From an uncultured Desulfovibrio sp. (GTDB lineage Bacteria > Desulfobacterota > Desulfovibrionia > Desulfovibrionales > Desulfovibrionaceae), in NCBI GenBank assembly GCA_944324555.1, contig CALUWU010000009.1, forward strand, positions 1 through 40,411: a stretch of 40,411 bases of DNA, in the 5' to 3' direction. The notes below the pieces were generated by a model that saw only the letters and a list, made by a program, of their open reading frames with translations, was not told where the DNA came from and did not search any database. The stretch's first letter is position 1. Every line of letters starts with the position of its first letter. Below are positions 1-8,621 of the stretch, piece by piece. The translations under genes and the position numbers were made by a program.

Positions 1-51
1 AATGATGCTGTCGGTGTCAGGGTTCATGTGCCCAAGAACAAGTGCGGACAT
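1..51 (-). CDS. ppaC: Manganese-dependent inorganic pyrophosphatase, N-terminal 17 codons only
   Basis: The gene begins at 51 and runs off the left edge. The visible peptide contains GHMNPDTDSI, the metal-binding N-terminal signature of family II (DHH) pyrophosphatases (GHxNPDTDS). These cytoplasmic enzymes hydrolyse the pyrophosphate released by biosynthesis and, in sulfate reducers, by ATP sulfurylase. A good ribosome site (GAAGGAG) lies about 8 bases before the ATG. The family name rests on this short but very characteristic motif; DHH exopolyphosphatase relatives are the main alternative. Confidence 0.8.
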   Translation of the reverse strand, partial: MSALVLGHMNPDTDSII

Positions 52-210
52 GGTTCAGTCTCCTTCAAGATGATACGAAAAAGGCAATACGCCTTGTTTC
101 TTCGTTTTGTTCTTTTTAGCACAACCAATACGCCTTGCCAAGAGCCTTTCGCCGGACACCTGCAAAAATACTTCCGGGAAAAAGCACAACACGTTGATTT
201 TTAAAAACAA

Positions 211-240
211 AAAAATTTCCCTGCACATGGGGAAATTTTT
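211..240. terminator. AT-rich hairpin, possible bidirectional terminator
   Basis: AAAAATTTCCC (211-221) pairs perfectly with GGGAAATTTTT (230-240) around an 8-base loop. The T tract at the 3' side of the stem makes it terminator-like on either strand. No gene is close enough to assign it firmly. Confidence 0.4.
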
Positions 241-477
241 CGCCGCCAAGCGGGCCGGACGCGTCCGGCATCCCGCGCCGCCGCGCCGGAAATTGAATAA
301 AGATGGGTACAAATTCTTGCCGCCGCCCGTATGCCTCTGAAAAAGCGCGCTGGGGAAGGGATGGAGGGCTTGGGGGGAAGGGATTATGTAAAAAAAATAA
401 AATATCGCTGCAAGTTATAAAAAAACCATCTTTCCCTGCCGTATATTATGCGCGGGTTTTGGGGAAGATGGGGGAGT

Positions 478-533
478 TTGAGGGGGAAGAAACACCTTTT
501 TGCCGCAAGCAAAAGGGGTTTCTTCCCCCTCAA
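478..533. repeat. Dispersed long-hairpin repeat, copy 1 (osmC 3' end)
   Basis: Arms 478-503 and 509-533 form a nearly perfect stem of about 25 bp with a 5-base loop (TTGAGGGGGAAG...CTTCCCCCTCAA). The preceding 45 bases (ATTATGCGCGGGTTTTGGGG...) recur at 13857 and, inverted, at 28450 and 29415. It lies 19 bases past the osmC stop and probably acts as its terminator. Confidence 0.75.
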
Positions 534-551
534 GAAAAGTGTTAACAGACC

Positions 552-962
552 CTACCGGCTCCACTTGAAGGTAAAGACCTGCTCCACGTCGGGATGCAGG
601 CTGAGGTGAACGGGGCAGGTATGGGCGGCGCGCTCAATCATGGCTTTCTGCTTGTCGGTATAGTCGCGGTCGGGCATGACGAAAACGATCTCGATCTTGC
701 CGATGCGGCGGGGATTGGCGCTCATTTCCTTGACGACGGAAGCCGTCATGCCGGACACGTCCACGTCGTGCTTCTTGCCGTAGATGCCGATGATGGTCAT
801 GGCGCAGGAGGCCACGGCCGTGGCGCACAGGTCGGTGGGAGAAAAGGCTTCGCCCTTGCCGTTGTTGTCCTTGGGAGCGTCGGTCGCAAAGGTGGCGCCG
901 CTCTCGTCATGGGTGCATTCCACGCGCAGATCGCCAAGATATTTCAGGCTCATGGTCGTCAT
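552..962 (-). CDS. OsmC/Ohr-family peroxiredoxin-like protein
   Basis: A 136-residue protein of normal OsmC-family length. Both family cysteines are visible, one in DLCATAVASCAMT and one in AHTCPVHLSLHP, the pair that reduces organic hydroperoxides in OsmC/Ohr proteins. The general YhfA/OsmC subgroup fits better than true Ohr, so substrate is uncertain. The ATG at 962 is chosen because AAAGGAG sits 7-8 bases upstream; an internal ATG at 953 is less well placed. It is the last gene of a minus-strand run cpoB-dprA-xerC-osmC, 12 bases after xerC, and a long hairpin repeat follows it. Cytoplasmic. Confidence 0.88.
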   Translation of the reverse strand: MTTMSLKYLGDLRVECTHDESGATFATDAPKDNNGKGEAFSPTDLCATAVASCAMTIIGIYGKKHDVDVSGMTASVVKEMSANPRRIGKIEIVFVMPDRDYTDKQKAMIERAAHTCPVHLSLHPDVEQVFTFKWSR

Positions 963-974
963 GAAGAAACTCCT

Positions 975-1955
975 TTACTTTTTTTCGTGCGCTCTGGGGT
1001 GCGCGGCGTCGTAGACGCGCATCAGATGCTCCAGACTCACCTGGGTATAGCGCTGCGTCGTGCTGAGGCGACGATGCCCCAGCAGCTCCTGAACGCTGCG
1101 TAAATCCGCTCCGGCGTCAAGAAGGTGGGTGGCGAAGGAATGCCGCAGGGCGTGCGGCGATATGGTCCTGTCCAGCCCGGCCTTGCGGCACAGGAGACCG
1201 AGCCTCCGGGCCGCCTCGCGCCGGTTGAGGCGGCTTCCGCGCGCGCCCACGAACAACGCCGGTTCGTCGGGCAGGGCGAGGGCGGGGCGTTCGACCATCC
1301 ATGCGGCCAGCGCGCGCACGGAGGTATCCGACATGGGCGCAAGCCGCTCCTTGTTCCCCTTGCCGATCACGCGCACGACCTGCTCGTCGGAGCGGACGTC
1401 GTCAACGTCGAGCTGAAGCGCCTCGGAAATACGCAGGCCGGAACCGTAAAGCAGCTCCGCCAGCGCGAGATCGCGACATAGCAGATGATGCTCCTTCGGC
1501 TTGATTGCGGCGGCGGCCCTGCCGGGTTCGTCCAGCAGGGAAAAGGTTTCGTCCACATTGAGCAGGCGCGGGGCGCGCTGCTCCTGACGCGGGTTGGGCA
1601 CGCGGGCGGCGCTGTTGTCTTCCAGCGCGCCGGAGCGCACCCAGAAGCGGAACAGGGTTCGCACGGCGGCGAGCTTGCGCGCAAGAGAACTTTTTGCCTC
1701 GCCCGCCCGAAAGAGTTCGGCCACAAAGGCCTCCACGTCGCGCCGCCCGATGCTTCCGGGGTCGGCCAGCGCGCAGCCGCGCCGGGAAAGGAACTGGGCG
1801 AACTGATGCAGATCTGTACCGTAGGCGCGCCGCGTCGCCGCCGAAGCGCCCTTCTGAATATCCATCCACTGCAAAAAGTCGTCGATAGCCCGCGCCTCGG
1901 CGGCGTCAAGCTCCTCGTCAAGAAAGACCCGAATGGGCGCGCGCGATGTTCTCAT
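975..1955 (-). CDS. xerC: Tyrosine recombinase XerC-type
   Basis: A 326-residue site-specific recombinase. The N-terminal SAM-like core-binding domain spans roughly 20-115 and the catalytic domain 130-315. The full catalytic set is visible: R175 (GLRISEAL), K199 (GKGNKE), H268 and R271 (HALRHSFATH), H294 (LLGH) and nucleophile Y303 (TQRYTQVS). XerC with XerD resolves chromosome dimers at dif. The ATG overlaps the dprA stop by four bases (ATGA), so the two are translationally coupled. The dprA-xerC pairing is common in bacteria and supports a housekeeping Xer enzyme over a phage integrase. XerD itself is not in the window. Confidence 0.92.
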   Translation of the reverse strand: MRTSRAPIRVFLDEELDAAEARAIDDFLQWMDIQKGASAATRRAYGTDLHQFAQFLSRRGCALADPGSIGRRDVEAFVAELFRAGEAKSSLARKLAAVRTLFRFWVRSGALEDNSAARVPNPRQEQRAPRLLNVDETFSLLDEPGRAAAAIKPKEHHLLCRDLALAELLYGSGLRISEALQLDVDDVRSDEQVVRVIGKGNKERLAPMSDTSVRALAAWMVERPALALPDEPALFVGARGSRLNRREAARRLGLLCRKAGLDRTISPHALRHSFATHLLDAGADLRSVQELLGHRRLSTTQRYTQVSLEHLMRVYDAAHPRAHEKK

Positions 1956-3211
1956 GAAACGGCCTCGTACCGCGCGCCGGGAAGGCGGCGCACTTCTCCC
2001 AGAAGTTCCAGACGCACAAGGGCGGCGTTAAGCGCCGCGCTCTCCAGCGAGACGGCCGTCGCCAGATCGTCGGCCTGAAGCGCCCCCCCGCGACGCAGGG
2101 CCGCCAGAATGCGCGCGCCGTCGTCGGGAATGGCGTCCAGAAGGCGCCGCAGATCGTCCGTCCCGGCGCCGTCCGCGGCGGATGCTGCCGGGGACGGCGC
2201 GCTTTCCGCCGGCGCGGCGTCCGCTGCATCATCGTCCGCCGGGGCGGCAAGCTCCGCCGGCGGGAAGGCTGGCCGGGAAAAACCGTACTCCAGCAGGCGC
2301 GGCGCAAGATCGCGCATGATGTCTTCCGCGCTGAACACGGGGCGCGCGCCCTGCCGGACAAGATTGTGCGTTCCGAAATTATGGCTGTCCAGCGCCGCGC
2401 CGGGAACGGCGTAAACCTCGCGATTCTGTTCAAGAGCCAGTCGCGCGGTGATCAGGCTGCCGGAGCGCTCGGCGGCCTCGACCACGAGCACGCCGAGGCT
2501 GAGGCCGCTGATGATGCGGTTGCGTATGGGGAAATTTCCGGGCTGGGGACGGGAGCCGGGCGCGAATTCGGACAGCAGCAGGCCGTCGCGGCGCATGCGC
2601 TCGAAAAGCCCCCGGTTGGACTGGGGATAGACGATATCGATGCCCGCGCCAAGAACGCCGATACTGCGCCCCACCTGTTGCAGGGCGCTGCCGTGTACGG
2701 CCGCGTCGACGCCCTGCGCCATGCCGGAAACGACGGCCAGACCGCAGGCGGCAAGGTAGCGCGCCATGTGCGCCGCCACGGCCCGGGCCTGCTCCCCCGC
2801 CTTGCGGGCGCCAACAATGGCGAAGCAGGGCGAACGCAGCAGCGACGCGTCGCCTTCGCAGTACAGAAAAAGCGGCGCGTCCGGCAGCGTGCGCAGGAGC
2901 GACGGATAACGGGAATCCGTCCAGAGAAGTATGCACGGATTAAGACGCGCTGCGGCGTCCCATTCTTCGCGCGCGGGCTGGCGCCAGGCGTCGCTTTTCA
3001 GGAAGCGTCCGGGTTCTGGCCGCAGGCCGAAGTCCGTCCATTCCCTGTGACGCCGCACGGCGTCAAGCGCGGAACCGCAGGCGCGCAGCAGCTTGAAACA
3101 GGAACGGGCCCCCAGGCCCCGGCAATGCCGGAGAGCGAGGGAAGCCCAGTATTCCTTGCGCTGCTCGGCGTCCAGTTCGCGCCAGCGCGGACATTGCATA
3201 TTAACGGACAA
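1952..3211 (-). CDS. dprA: DNA processing protein DprA
   Basis: A single-strand-DNA-binding protein that loads RecA during natural transformation. The Rossmann-like core shows GARKAGEQAR, SGMAQGVDAAVHG, GAGIDIVYPQSN, RNRIISGLS and EQNREVYAVPG in the usual order, about residues 130-310. An N-terminal SAM-like region and a C-terminal winged-helix (DML1-like) domain follow the family plan, the latter joined by an Ala/Pro/Asp-rich linker at about 325-360. At about 419 residues it is slightly long because of that linker. The start is ambiguous: TTG at 3211 or ATG at 3199, neither with a strong ribosome site; both sit at the cpoB stop, suggesting coupling. Confidence 0.93.
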   Translation of the reverse strand: MSVNMQCPRWRELDAEQRKEYWASLALRHCRGLGARSCFKLLRACGSALDAVRRHREWTDFGLRPEPGRFLKSDAWRQPAREEWDAAARLNPCILLWTDSRYPSLLRTLPDAPLFLYCEGDASLLRSPCFAIVGARKAGEQARAVAAHMARYLAACGLAVVSGMAQGVDAAVHGSALQQVGRSIGVLGAGIDIVYPQSNRGLFERMRRDGLLLSEFAPGSRPQPGNFPIRNRIISGLSLGVLVVEAAERSGSLITARLALEQNREVYAVPGAALDSHNFGTHNLVRQGARPVFSAEDIMRDLAPRLLEYGFSRPAFPPAELAAPADDDAADAAPAESAPSPAASAADGAGTDDLRRLLDAIPDDGARILAALRRGGALQADDLATAVSLESAALNAALVRLELLGEVRRLPGARYEAVS

Positions 3212-4412
3212 GCCCGCGGGCCCGCCTGGCGGCCTGCGAATTGGGGAATCGATCGATCACCTGCTGATACAGCTGCTTCGCGCCCTGGGCGTCGCCAAGG
3301 CGGTTCATGGTCATGCCGGCCTTGAGCAAGGCGTCCGCCGTCTTGTGATGACGGGGGAACGACTGATCCACGGTGCGGAACTGTTGCAGGGCGTCCTGCA
3401 GCTTGCCCTGAGAGTAGTAGCCTTCGCCAATCCAGTAATGAGCGTTGGCGGCATAGCGCCCCTGCGGATACTGCTGGAGCAGCGTCTGGAACTGGGCGAT
3501 GCCGTCGGCGGTGCGGCCGGCGTTCAGGGTGCGGAGCGCCTGATCATAGGCGGCCTTCTCTCCCTTTGCCGCGCGCGGCGCGGGCGCGGCCTTCTGCGGC
3601 GCGGGAGTGGGAGCGGGCGCGGGCTGCGCGGCCGGAGCGGCGGCCTTTACCGGCGCGGCGGCGATGTTGGGCACGGCGGAACCGGCGTCGGGAATGGCCG
3701 GCACGGCGGGCACGGGAGGAATGGCGGACGACGAGGCAGGCTGCCCCGCGGACGTGCGCGGCGGAACCGGCGTAAGCGTTCCCGCCTTGTCTTCCTGCAG
3801 GCTCCGCAGGTGGGAGACGTCGGGTACCGGCGCTTCGGAAGGCGGCAGGGCCAGATCCTGCACTCCGGCGGGCGTCGCCGTGGCGGCGGCGTCCGGCGCG
3901 ATGCTGCCCGACGGCCCGGCGACGCGATCCGGCGTGCCGATGCTGCCGGAAGCGCCCTGACTGGCGGGCGCGGGCCGCGCGGCGGCCTTTTCCGCGGCGC
4001 CGGTCTTCGCCGCGACGGCCGCCGGCGTCGCCGCCTGCTGCGGGCGCGGGAACGGCGCGGGCGTGGCCGCGGGATTGATGATGCGGGAATGCGTCGAAGA
4101 AGAGCGGGCCGGAGCGGTCGCGGCCTTCTGCGCAGGAGCGGCCTTCTGCACGGCGACGGGCTTTTCGCCCTCGACGCGCGGCACAACTACCATGGACGTC
4201 GCCTTGCCGCTCTTGGTGCGTACTTCGTACGTCGTGTCGCCCAGCGTATCCACACGCTGATCCAGCGTCTCCATCTGATGCTCAAGGCGCTCAAGACGCT
4301 GTTCGGTGCTTTTCTGAGCCGCCTGCTCCAGCGCGGCGGAGGTATCCGCCTTGCCGCTGCATCCGAGCAGGCAAAGTCCTACAACACAATAGCATATCTG
4401 CAAATTTTTCAT
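3201..4412 (-). CDS. cpoB: CpoB/YbgF-like Tol-Pal associated lipoprotein with TPR repeats
   Basis: The product is about 403 residues from the ATG at 4412, chosen for its AGAGGGG ribosome site; an upstream in-frame start lacks one. A lipoprotein signal ends in LLGC. Then come a short coiled coil (about 25-55, heptads around LEHQMETLDQRVDTLG), a long Ala/Pro-rich linker (about 75-280) and a C-terminal set of TPR repeats (YDQALRTLNAGRTADGI.., YWIGEGYYSQGKLQDAL..). This is the domain order of CpoB, which coordinates peptidoglycan synthesis with outer-membrane constriction. The linker is much longer than in E. coli. No tol or pal gene is adjacent here, so the role is inferred from architecture. 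Confidence 0.82.
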   Translation of the reverse strand: MKNLQICYCVVGLCLLGCSGKADTSAALEQAAQKSTEQRLERLEHQMETLDQRVDTLGDTTYEVRTKSGKATSMVVVPRVEGEKPVAVQKAAPAQKAATAPARSSSTHSRIINPAATPAPFPRPQQAATPAAVAAKTGAAEKAAARPAPASQGASGSIGTPDRVAGPSGSIAPDAAATATPAGVQDLALPPSEAPVPDVSHLRSLQEDKAGTLTPVPPRTSAGQPASSSAIPPVPAVPAIPDAGSAVPNIAAAPVKAAAPAAQPAPAPTPAPQKAAPAPRAAKGEKAAYDQALRTLNAGRTADGIAQFQTLLQQYPQGRYAANAHYWIGEGYYSQGKLQDALQQFRTVDQSFPRHHKTADALLKAGMTMNRLGDAQGAKQLYQQVIDRFPNSQAARRARGLVR

Positions 4413-4557
4413 AAGCCCCTCTGGCCCGTTTATGCCCCAAGAAAACACGCTTTGCAAGCGATCTTGCAGGGAGTTGAAATTTAGGGCAGATAGACAAAAA
4501 AATTATAGACGAGGCCTGCCTTCCGCGGAGCCATCCCGACGCAGGCGGAGAACTGCC

Positions 4558-5667
4558 ATGAACGCTGTGCAAGCCTTTCTCGCCACCTACCCCTTCTTAC
4601 AGACCGCGCTGGACATTCTTGCCCTGACCGTGCCGCCGGCCTTTTTCCTCGCCTTTGCCGGCCTTGGTCTCTTCAGCGCGGCGGCGCAGGCCAGAGGGGC
4701 GCGCCAGCGGCGCAAGTCCTTCAACAAATGCGCCCGCCAGCTCTCCATGCTCGGCATGACGCTGGGCTGGGGGCTGCTGATCGGCATGCGTCTCTGGCTC
4801 TATCTTTCGCCCGCGCCCCAGCTGGCAATGGTCTTTGAAGCCTCCTGGCTGCTGCTGGCCGCGGCGACCCTGCTCTCCAGCCTTGTCTTTTTCGCCGCGA
4901 AGCTGCTGGAAAAGGCTCCCTGGCTCCATGCGATACTCGGCCTTGTTCAGGGCGTTCTGGCTTACGCGGCCTTTCTGCTCGGGCTGGCCTCCGCCCATCT
5001 TGCGCCCGTCGTTGACAGCGTTCTGGAGGCCCTCCGCAGCAGACAGGTGCCGGAACTCCCTCCCCTGCTGGACATCTTTCTTCCGCTGGCGACCCCGCTG
5101 GCCTACAGTCTGCTCCTGCTCCTGACCCTGCCCGCGGCCTTTGGGGCGTTCTGGCTCATACTCCGCCGCAGGCTCGACGATTACGGGCGCGACCACTACA
5201 ACGCGACCCTGCCCTGGTGCGCCTCCTGGGCCCGCAACGGCTGGCTCGCCCTCTGGCTGCTCATGCTGGCGTTCAACGGGCTGACCGTCTATGATCGCTG
5301 GCAGAACGGCGTCTTTACCGGACACGACGCCCTGCTGCAAAGCATTCCCCTGCTTCTCTGGCTCATTCCCGCCCTTCTCTGGGCCGCGGCCAGTTCCAGC
5401 AAGACGCCGCTGCGCCACAAGTTTTCGCTGACGATCGCCCTGCTGATGGGAATAGCCTACCTGCTTCCCTTCACGCTTGAGGCGGCCGCCCCCGTCGTGC
5501 CCGACGCCGCGCTCTGGGAATGGCCCCTGCATGATCCGGCCCCCGACGCCCTGCAACAGGAGGCGCCGCTCCCGGAACCCGATCTGCCGCCGCAGGAACT
5601 GCCGGCGCCCGATGTTCCCGAAGCGCCGGAAGCCGCTCCCGAAGCAGGCCCGGAGCAGGCCGGCTAG
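4558..5667 (+). CDS. Unknown integral membrane protein with acidic Pro-rich tail
   Basis: A 369-residue protein with about eight hydrophobic segments, for example LDILALTVPPAFFLAF, GWGLLIGMRLWLYL, LAYSLLLLLTLPAAFGAF and LLLWLIPALLWAAA. A C-terminal tail of about 55 residues rich in Pro, Glu and Ala (PEPDLPPQELPAPD..) probably lies in the periplasm. No recognised domain; related proteins in other Desulfovibrio would be my expectation. The start at 4558 has GGAGA six bases upstream; longer versions begin in lower-quality sequence. It is transcribed alone, divergent from cpoB, and followed by the repeat and long hairpin near 5690-5857. Confidence 0.75.
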   Translation: MNAVQAFLATYPFLQTALDILALTVPPAFFLAFAGLGLFSAAAQARGARQRRKSFNKCARQLSMLGMTLGWGLLIGMRLWLYLSPAPQLAMVFEASWLLLAAATLLSSLVFFAAKLLEKAPWLHAILGLVQGVLAYAAFLLGLASAHLAPVVDSVLEALRSRQVPELPPLLDIFLPLATPLAYSLLLLLTLPAAFGAFWLILRRRLDDYGRDHYNATLPWCASWARNGWLALWLLMLAFNGLTVYDRWQNGVFTGHDALLQSIPLLLWLIPALLWAAASSSKTPLRHKFSLTIALLMGIAYLLPFTLEAAAPVVPDAALWEWPLHDPAPDALQQEAPLPEPDLPPQELPAPDVPEAPEAAPEAGPEQAG

Positions 5668-5689
5668 GGTCAGGCTCATTACGCTTTCT

Positions 5690-5790
5690 TGAGGGGGAAG
5701 AACTACGGGAACGCCTTTCCTCGCTTCGCTGCGGAAAGGCCTGATTCTCTCGCGCCGGCGGAAAAGGGTCTCCCTCCCCCCCCAAAAAAA
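5690..5790. repeat. Dispersed repeat, copy 2 (degenerate)
   Basis: It begins 22 bases past the 5667 stop with the family lead-in (GGGTCAGG-CTCATTACG) and left arm (CTTGAGGGGGAAG), but the right arm has decayed to CTCCCTCCCCCCCC. The middle segment AACGCCTTTCCTCGCTTCGC recurs inverted near 28410 and 29375. Confidence 0.6.
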
Positions 5791-5809
5791 TACGAATTAT
5801 TGTTGGCAG

Positions 5810-5857
5810 GCGCGAAAAGGCGGCGGGTTCCATTCGGAACCCGCCGCCTTTTCGCGC
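5810..5857. terminator. Perfect 22-bp hairpin between convergent genes
   Basis: Bases 5810-5831 and 5836-5857 are fully complementary around a 4-base loop (ATTC). The site lies between the plus-strand membrane protein and the minus-strand glycosyltransferase operon, so it probably ends both. There is no long T tract outside the stem, only TTTT within it, so it could also work as an mRNA-stabilising end. Confidence 0.7.
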
Positions 5858-5917
5858 ATTTTCATATGGAGTGCGACGACGCCGCCTCGCATTTCGCCTT
5901 TTTCAAAGGCAAAACGC

Positions 5918-7201
5918 TCATGCGCCCCGTCCCTTCCGGCCGTGAAGCCCGCGCCATTCGTCCAGCAGCAGAAGGCGGACGCCGGGCTCCGGCACGGGGC
6001 CGTTCAGGGCGCGCAGGGCCGCCGTCACGTCGTCGAAACGGGCGTCCGGCGGCAGCCCCAGCTCCGCCAGCAGGGGCGGCAGGGAAGCGCGCATGTTTTC
6101 CGGCACGCTTTCCAGCGCGCTCGCGGGGCGGCCGTCTTCCGGCCAGGGGCCAAGCCGCTCCGCCGTATACTCCAGCAGGGCGCGCATGCGCTGCTGGTAG
6201 GTGTGATCCCGCAGGACGCGGGCGCGGGCGCGGGCCGCAAAGGCGGCGCGCTCCTCGGGATGGGCGGCGAAATGATCAATCAGGGACAGGCATTCCGGCA
6301 TGGAGTCGAAAACGGCCAGCTCGTCCGCCGCGAAGAGTTCCGGCATCAGACGGCGCCGATCCGTCAGCTGGAACGCGCCCATGCAGGCCAGTTCAAAGGT
6401 GCGGGGATTGACGAAATCGCCGCCGCTGACCAGCTTGTCGGCAAAGACGGAGGAATGGAGATTGAGATTGATATCGGCGGCGGCGTAGATTTTTACACTC
6501 TCTTCCGCCGAAATGCGCGCGCCGCCGCGCTGAATGTTGCGGGCGAGCGCCGTCTCGCCGTCCCAGTCCGAACCCCAGATCTTGAAATCCCTGTCCGCCA
6601 GCGCGCGAAAGGCCGCGCGCCGGTTGGGATAGCCCGCGCCGAGAAAGCTTATTTCCGCGCCGTATTCCGCCCGCTCTTCCGGCGACAGCTCCGGCATGCG
6701 ATGGAAGGACGGCAGGGCCGCCAGCGGCAGATAGGGGGCGTTCGGCTGCCCCAGATCGCGCAGCAGGGAAACAAAGGGCTCCTTCTGTATGACGGCAAAA
6801 ACGTCGTAAAGGGGCGCGTAGGCTCTCCAGTAGTCGAAGACGGCGTGGTCCTCGACAAACCACATGGCCGTCCGCACGCCCGCCCGCTTCAGCCGTTGCA
6901 GAACAAGCCGGTTCAGGGGAGCCTGGGCCAGCGCCAGCACAAGGTCCGGCCGCCAGCACTCCACATGCGTCCAGACAGCCTGCCCCACCACCTGCAGGAG
7001 ACTGTTTTCCAGCGGGCCGACGCTCATGGGCGGCAGGCCCAGTTCCTTCAGCCCGGTAAAGGCCGGATAGAGACGGGGCGCGTCAAAGACCTGAACGCTG
7101 TGCCCCAGATCGCGCAGCGCCGCGACGCAATGGCGGCCTATGGGCAGGGAACCGCCGTACATGGGCAGGACGACAAGAATTTTCAAGGAAACGTCGGCCA
7201 T
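5918..7201 (-). CDS. CgeB-like glycosyltransferase
   Basis: A 427-residue GT-B-type protein. The N-terminal half has LKILVVLPMYGGSLPIGRHCVAALRDLGHSVQVFDAP, a typical start for the CgeB/DUF3880 group. The C-terminal half carries the donor-site region (INLNLHSS..., NPRTFELACMGAFQLTDRR). Such proteins transfer sugars in spore-coat, flagellin or surface glycan synthesis; acceptor unknown. The ATG at 7201 shares one base with the upstream stop (TGATG), so it is coupled to the GT9 gene. A 22-bp hairpin follows about 60 bases downstream. The next in-frame start upstream would lie inside the preceding gene. Confidence 0.78.
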   Translation of the reverse strand: MADVSLKILVVLPMYGGSLPIGRHCVAALRDLGHSVQVFDAPRLYPAFTGLKELGLPPMSVGPLENSLLQVVGQAVWTHVECWRPDLVLALAQAPLNRLVLQRLKRAGVRTAMWFVEDHAVFDYWRAYAPLYDVFAVIQKEPFVSLLRDLGQPNAPYLPLAALPSFHRMPELSPEERAEYGAEISFLGAGYPNRRAAFRALADRDFKIWGSDWDGETALARNIQRGGARISAEESVKIYAAADINLNLHSSVFADKLVSGGDFVNPRTFELACMGAFQLTDRRRLMPELFAADELAVFDSMPECLSLIDHFAAHPEERAAFAARARARVLRDHTYQQRMRALLEYTAERLGPWPEDGRPASALESVPENMRASLPPLLAELGLPPDARFDDVTAALRALNGPVPEPGVRLLLLDEWRGLHGRKGRGA

Positions 7202-8430
7202 CAGCAATACCTCCCCGGCGGCAGCATCCAGTCCGTCTCCCTGGTCAGACGCGCGCACCAGTCGGCTTCTTCCCGGCTTTCCGAACGGGGTTCAGCCAGT
7301 TGCAGCTTTTCCATCAGGCGACGACGCAGGGCCGCGCGGGCCACGGCGTCGGGATCGCCCTCGCTGAGGAACGTCGTCCCCAGCGCATCCAGCCCGCTGC
7401 GCCACAGCCGCACGCCCGGCAGGACGGGCTCGGCGGCCTCCCCGCGCAGCGTCAGAACCAGCGAGCGCAGGAAGGCGCCGCCGGCAAACGGCGGCAGGCA
7501 GGCCACCTCGCGCGGGCAGGGCGCGGATTCCAGACAGGGCGCGCAGGCGATATCCGTCTGCCAGACATGATGCCCCGCGCCGTAGGGGCCGGTCTCGTGA
7601 CACCAGGCCGACGAAAGGAAGAAGGCGTAGACAGGGACGCCCAGATGGGCCGCAAGATGCATGATGCCCGTATCCGGCGTCAGCAGGGCGTCCAGCCCGC
7701 GCACGGCCTCCGTCAGTCCGGGCCAGTCCGTCTTGCCGCTCAGATCCCGCACCTGCGAGAGCATGCGCGGCGGCAGCAGCCGCAGCAGCTTGCGGGCCGC
7801 CGGCTGTTCGGAGGCGCTGCCCAGCAGGTAGACGGGCGGCCCGCCCAGCGCCTGAAACGCCGTCTGCACGGCCTGCGCCAGTATGGGCATGGGCAGGGAA
7901 CGGCGGGATTCACGCCCGGCGAGCGTGACGCCGATGCCGCGCCCGCCGGGGCGGGCCGGAGGATTCACGCTGTCCGGCGGCGCCGGGTCGGCGGCAAGAT
8001 GCCCCCAGACGTCCACAAGGTTGAGGCTTGTCTCGCGCCGCCGTTCCGTCAGGCGGAAAACCTGCCGAATCCACGGCGAACGGGCCGTGCCTCCGGGGGC
8101 GGGACGATAGCCCATGACCGTCTCCCGGGGAAAGCAGCGGCAGACGGCGGCGTTGATCGGCGAAAAATTGCAGTTGTAGACGGCGTCCGCCGACAGCGCC
8201 TTCAGCTCGCGCAGGACCGCCGCGTTGCTCTCCGCGAGCGAGGCCTCGTCCGGCGGATACAGCGCGAGGGCGTGCACCCGCGCCGCGGGAAACAGCAGGC
8301 GCGCCAGCGAGGCCAGACCTCGTTCCACCACAAGATGCAGCTCTCCCCGCCCCTCCAGCGTCCGCAGCAGGCGCGTCGTCTGCACCAGATCGCCGAACCG
8401 GGCGGTTTGCAACACGATATTGACCGGCAT
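7201..8430 (-). CDS. Glycosyltransferase family 9 (heptosyltransferase-like)
   Basis: A 409-residue protein starting at the ATG at 8430, preceded by GGGAG. The N-terminus VNIVLQTARFGDLVQTTRLLRTL and the C-terminal donor motif TPDTGIMHLAAHLGVPVYAFF are hallmarks of ADP-heptose:LPS heptosyltransferases (GT9). The cysteine-rich region CAPCLESAPCPREVACLPP near residue 315 resembles GT9 enzymes found with flagellin or surface modification genes in Desulfovibrio. Its pairing with the CgeB-like gene suggests a dedicated glycan on a surface structure rather than core LPS. That is inference; no acceptor gene is present. Confidence 0.82.
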   Translation of the reverse strand: MPVNIVLQTARFGDLVQTTRLLRTLEGRGELHLVVERGLASLARLLFPAARVHALALYPPDEASLAESNAAVLRELKALSADAVYNCNFSPINAAVCRCFPRETVMGYRPAPGGTARSPWIRQVFRLTERRRETSLNLVDVWGHLAADPAPPDSVNPPARPGGRGIGVTLAGRESRRSLPMPILAQAVQTAFQALGGPPVYLLGSASEQPAARKLLRLLPPRMLSQVRDLSGKTDWPGLTEAVRGLDALLTPDTGIMHLAAHLGVPVYAFFLSSAWCHETGPYGAGHHVWQTDIACAPCLESAPCPREVACLPPFAGGAFLRSLVLTLRGEAAEPVLPGVRLWRSGLDALGTTFLSEGDPDAVARAALRRRLMEKLQLAEPRSESREEADWCARLTRETDWMLPPGRYC

Positions 8431-8551
8431 GAAACTCCCGTCGGCCGCCCCGCTTTGCGCCGTCAGCCCCTGACGCACGCTCCGGCGGCCCGCGCGCCAT
8501 CCTACAGAAGAGCGCGCGCCGAAGCAAGAAAACGGCCCGGACGTCCGGCGC

Positions 8552-8579
8552 TTGCGCTCCGGCGTCTTATCTGTATACT
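8552..8579 (+). promoter_or_regulatory. Candidate sigma-70 promoter for the siroheme/heme operon
   Basis: TTGCGC (8552-8557), a 16-base spacer and TATACT (8574-8579) lie 43 bases before the first gene. Confidence 0.45.
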
Positions 8580-8621
8580 CCCCTTGCGCCCCGAGCGCCT
8601 CACCTTCAGCCCCGCCGCCAT

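Larger units (their letters stand above)
52..551. other. Gene-free 500-base leader and repeat region
   Basis: No convincing gene. It holds the ppaC leader, with CAATACGCCTTG directly repeated at 85-96 and 126-137, and the first copy sits in a small AAGGC/GCCTT hairpin. There is an AT-rich hairpin with an 11-base stem (211-221 with 230-240), and a copy of the dispersed long-hairpin repeat at 340-551 beyond the end of osmC. Short open frames across it are low-complexity. Confidence 0.6.
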
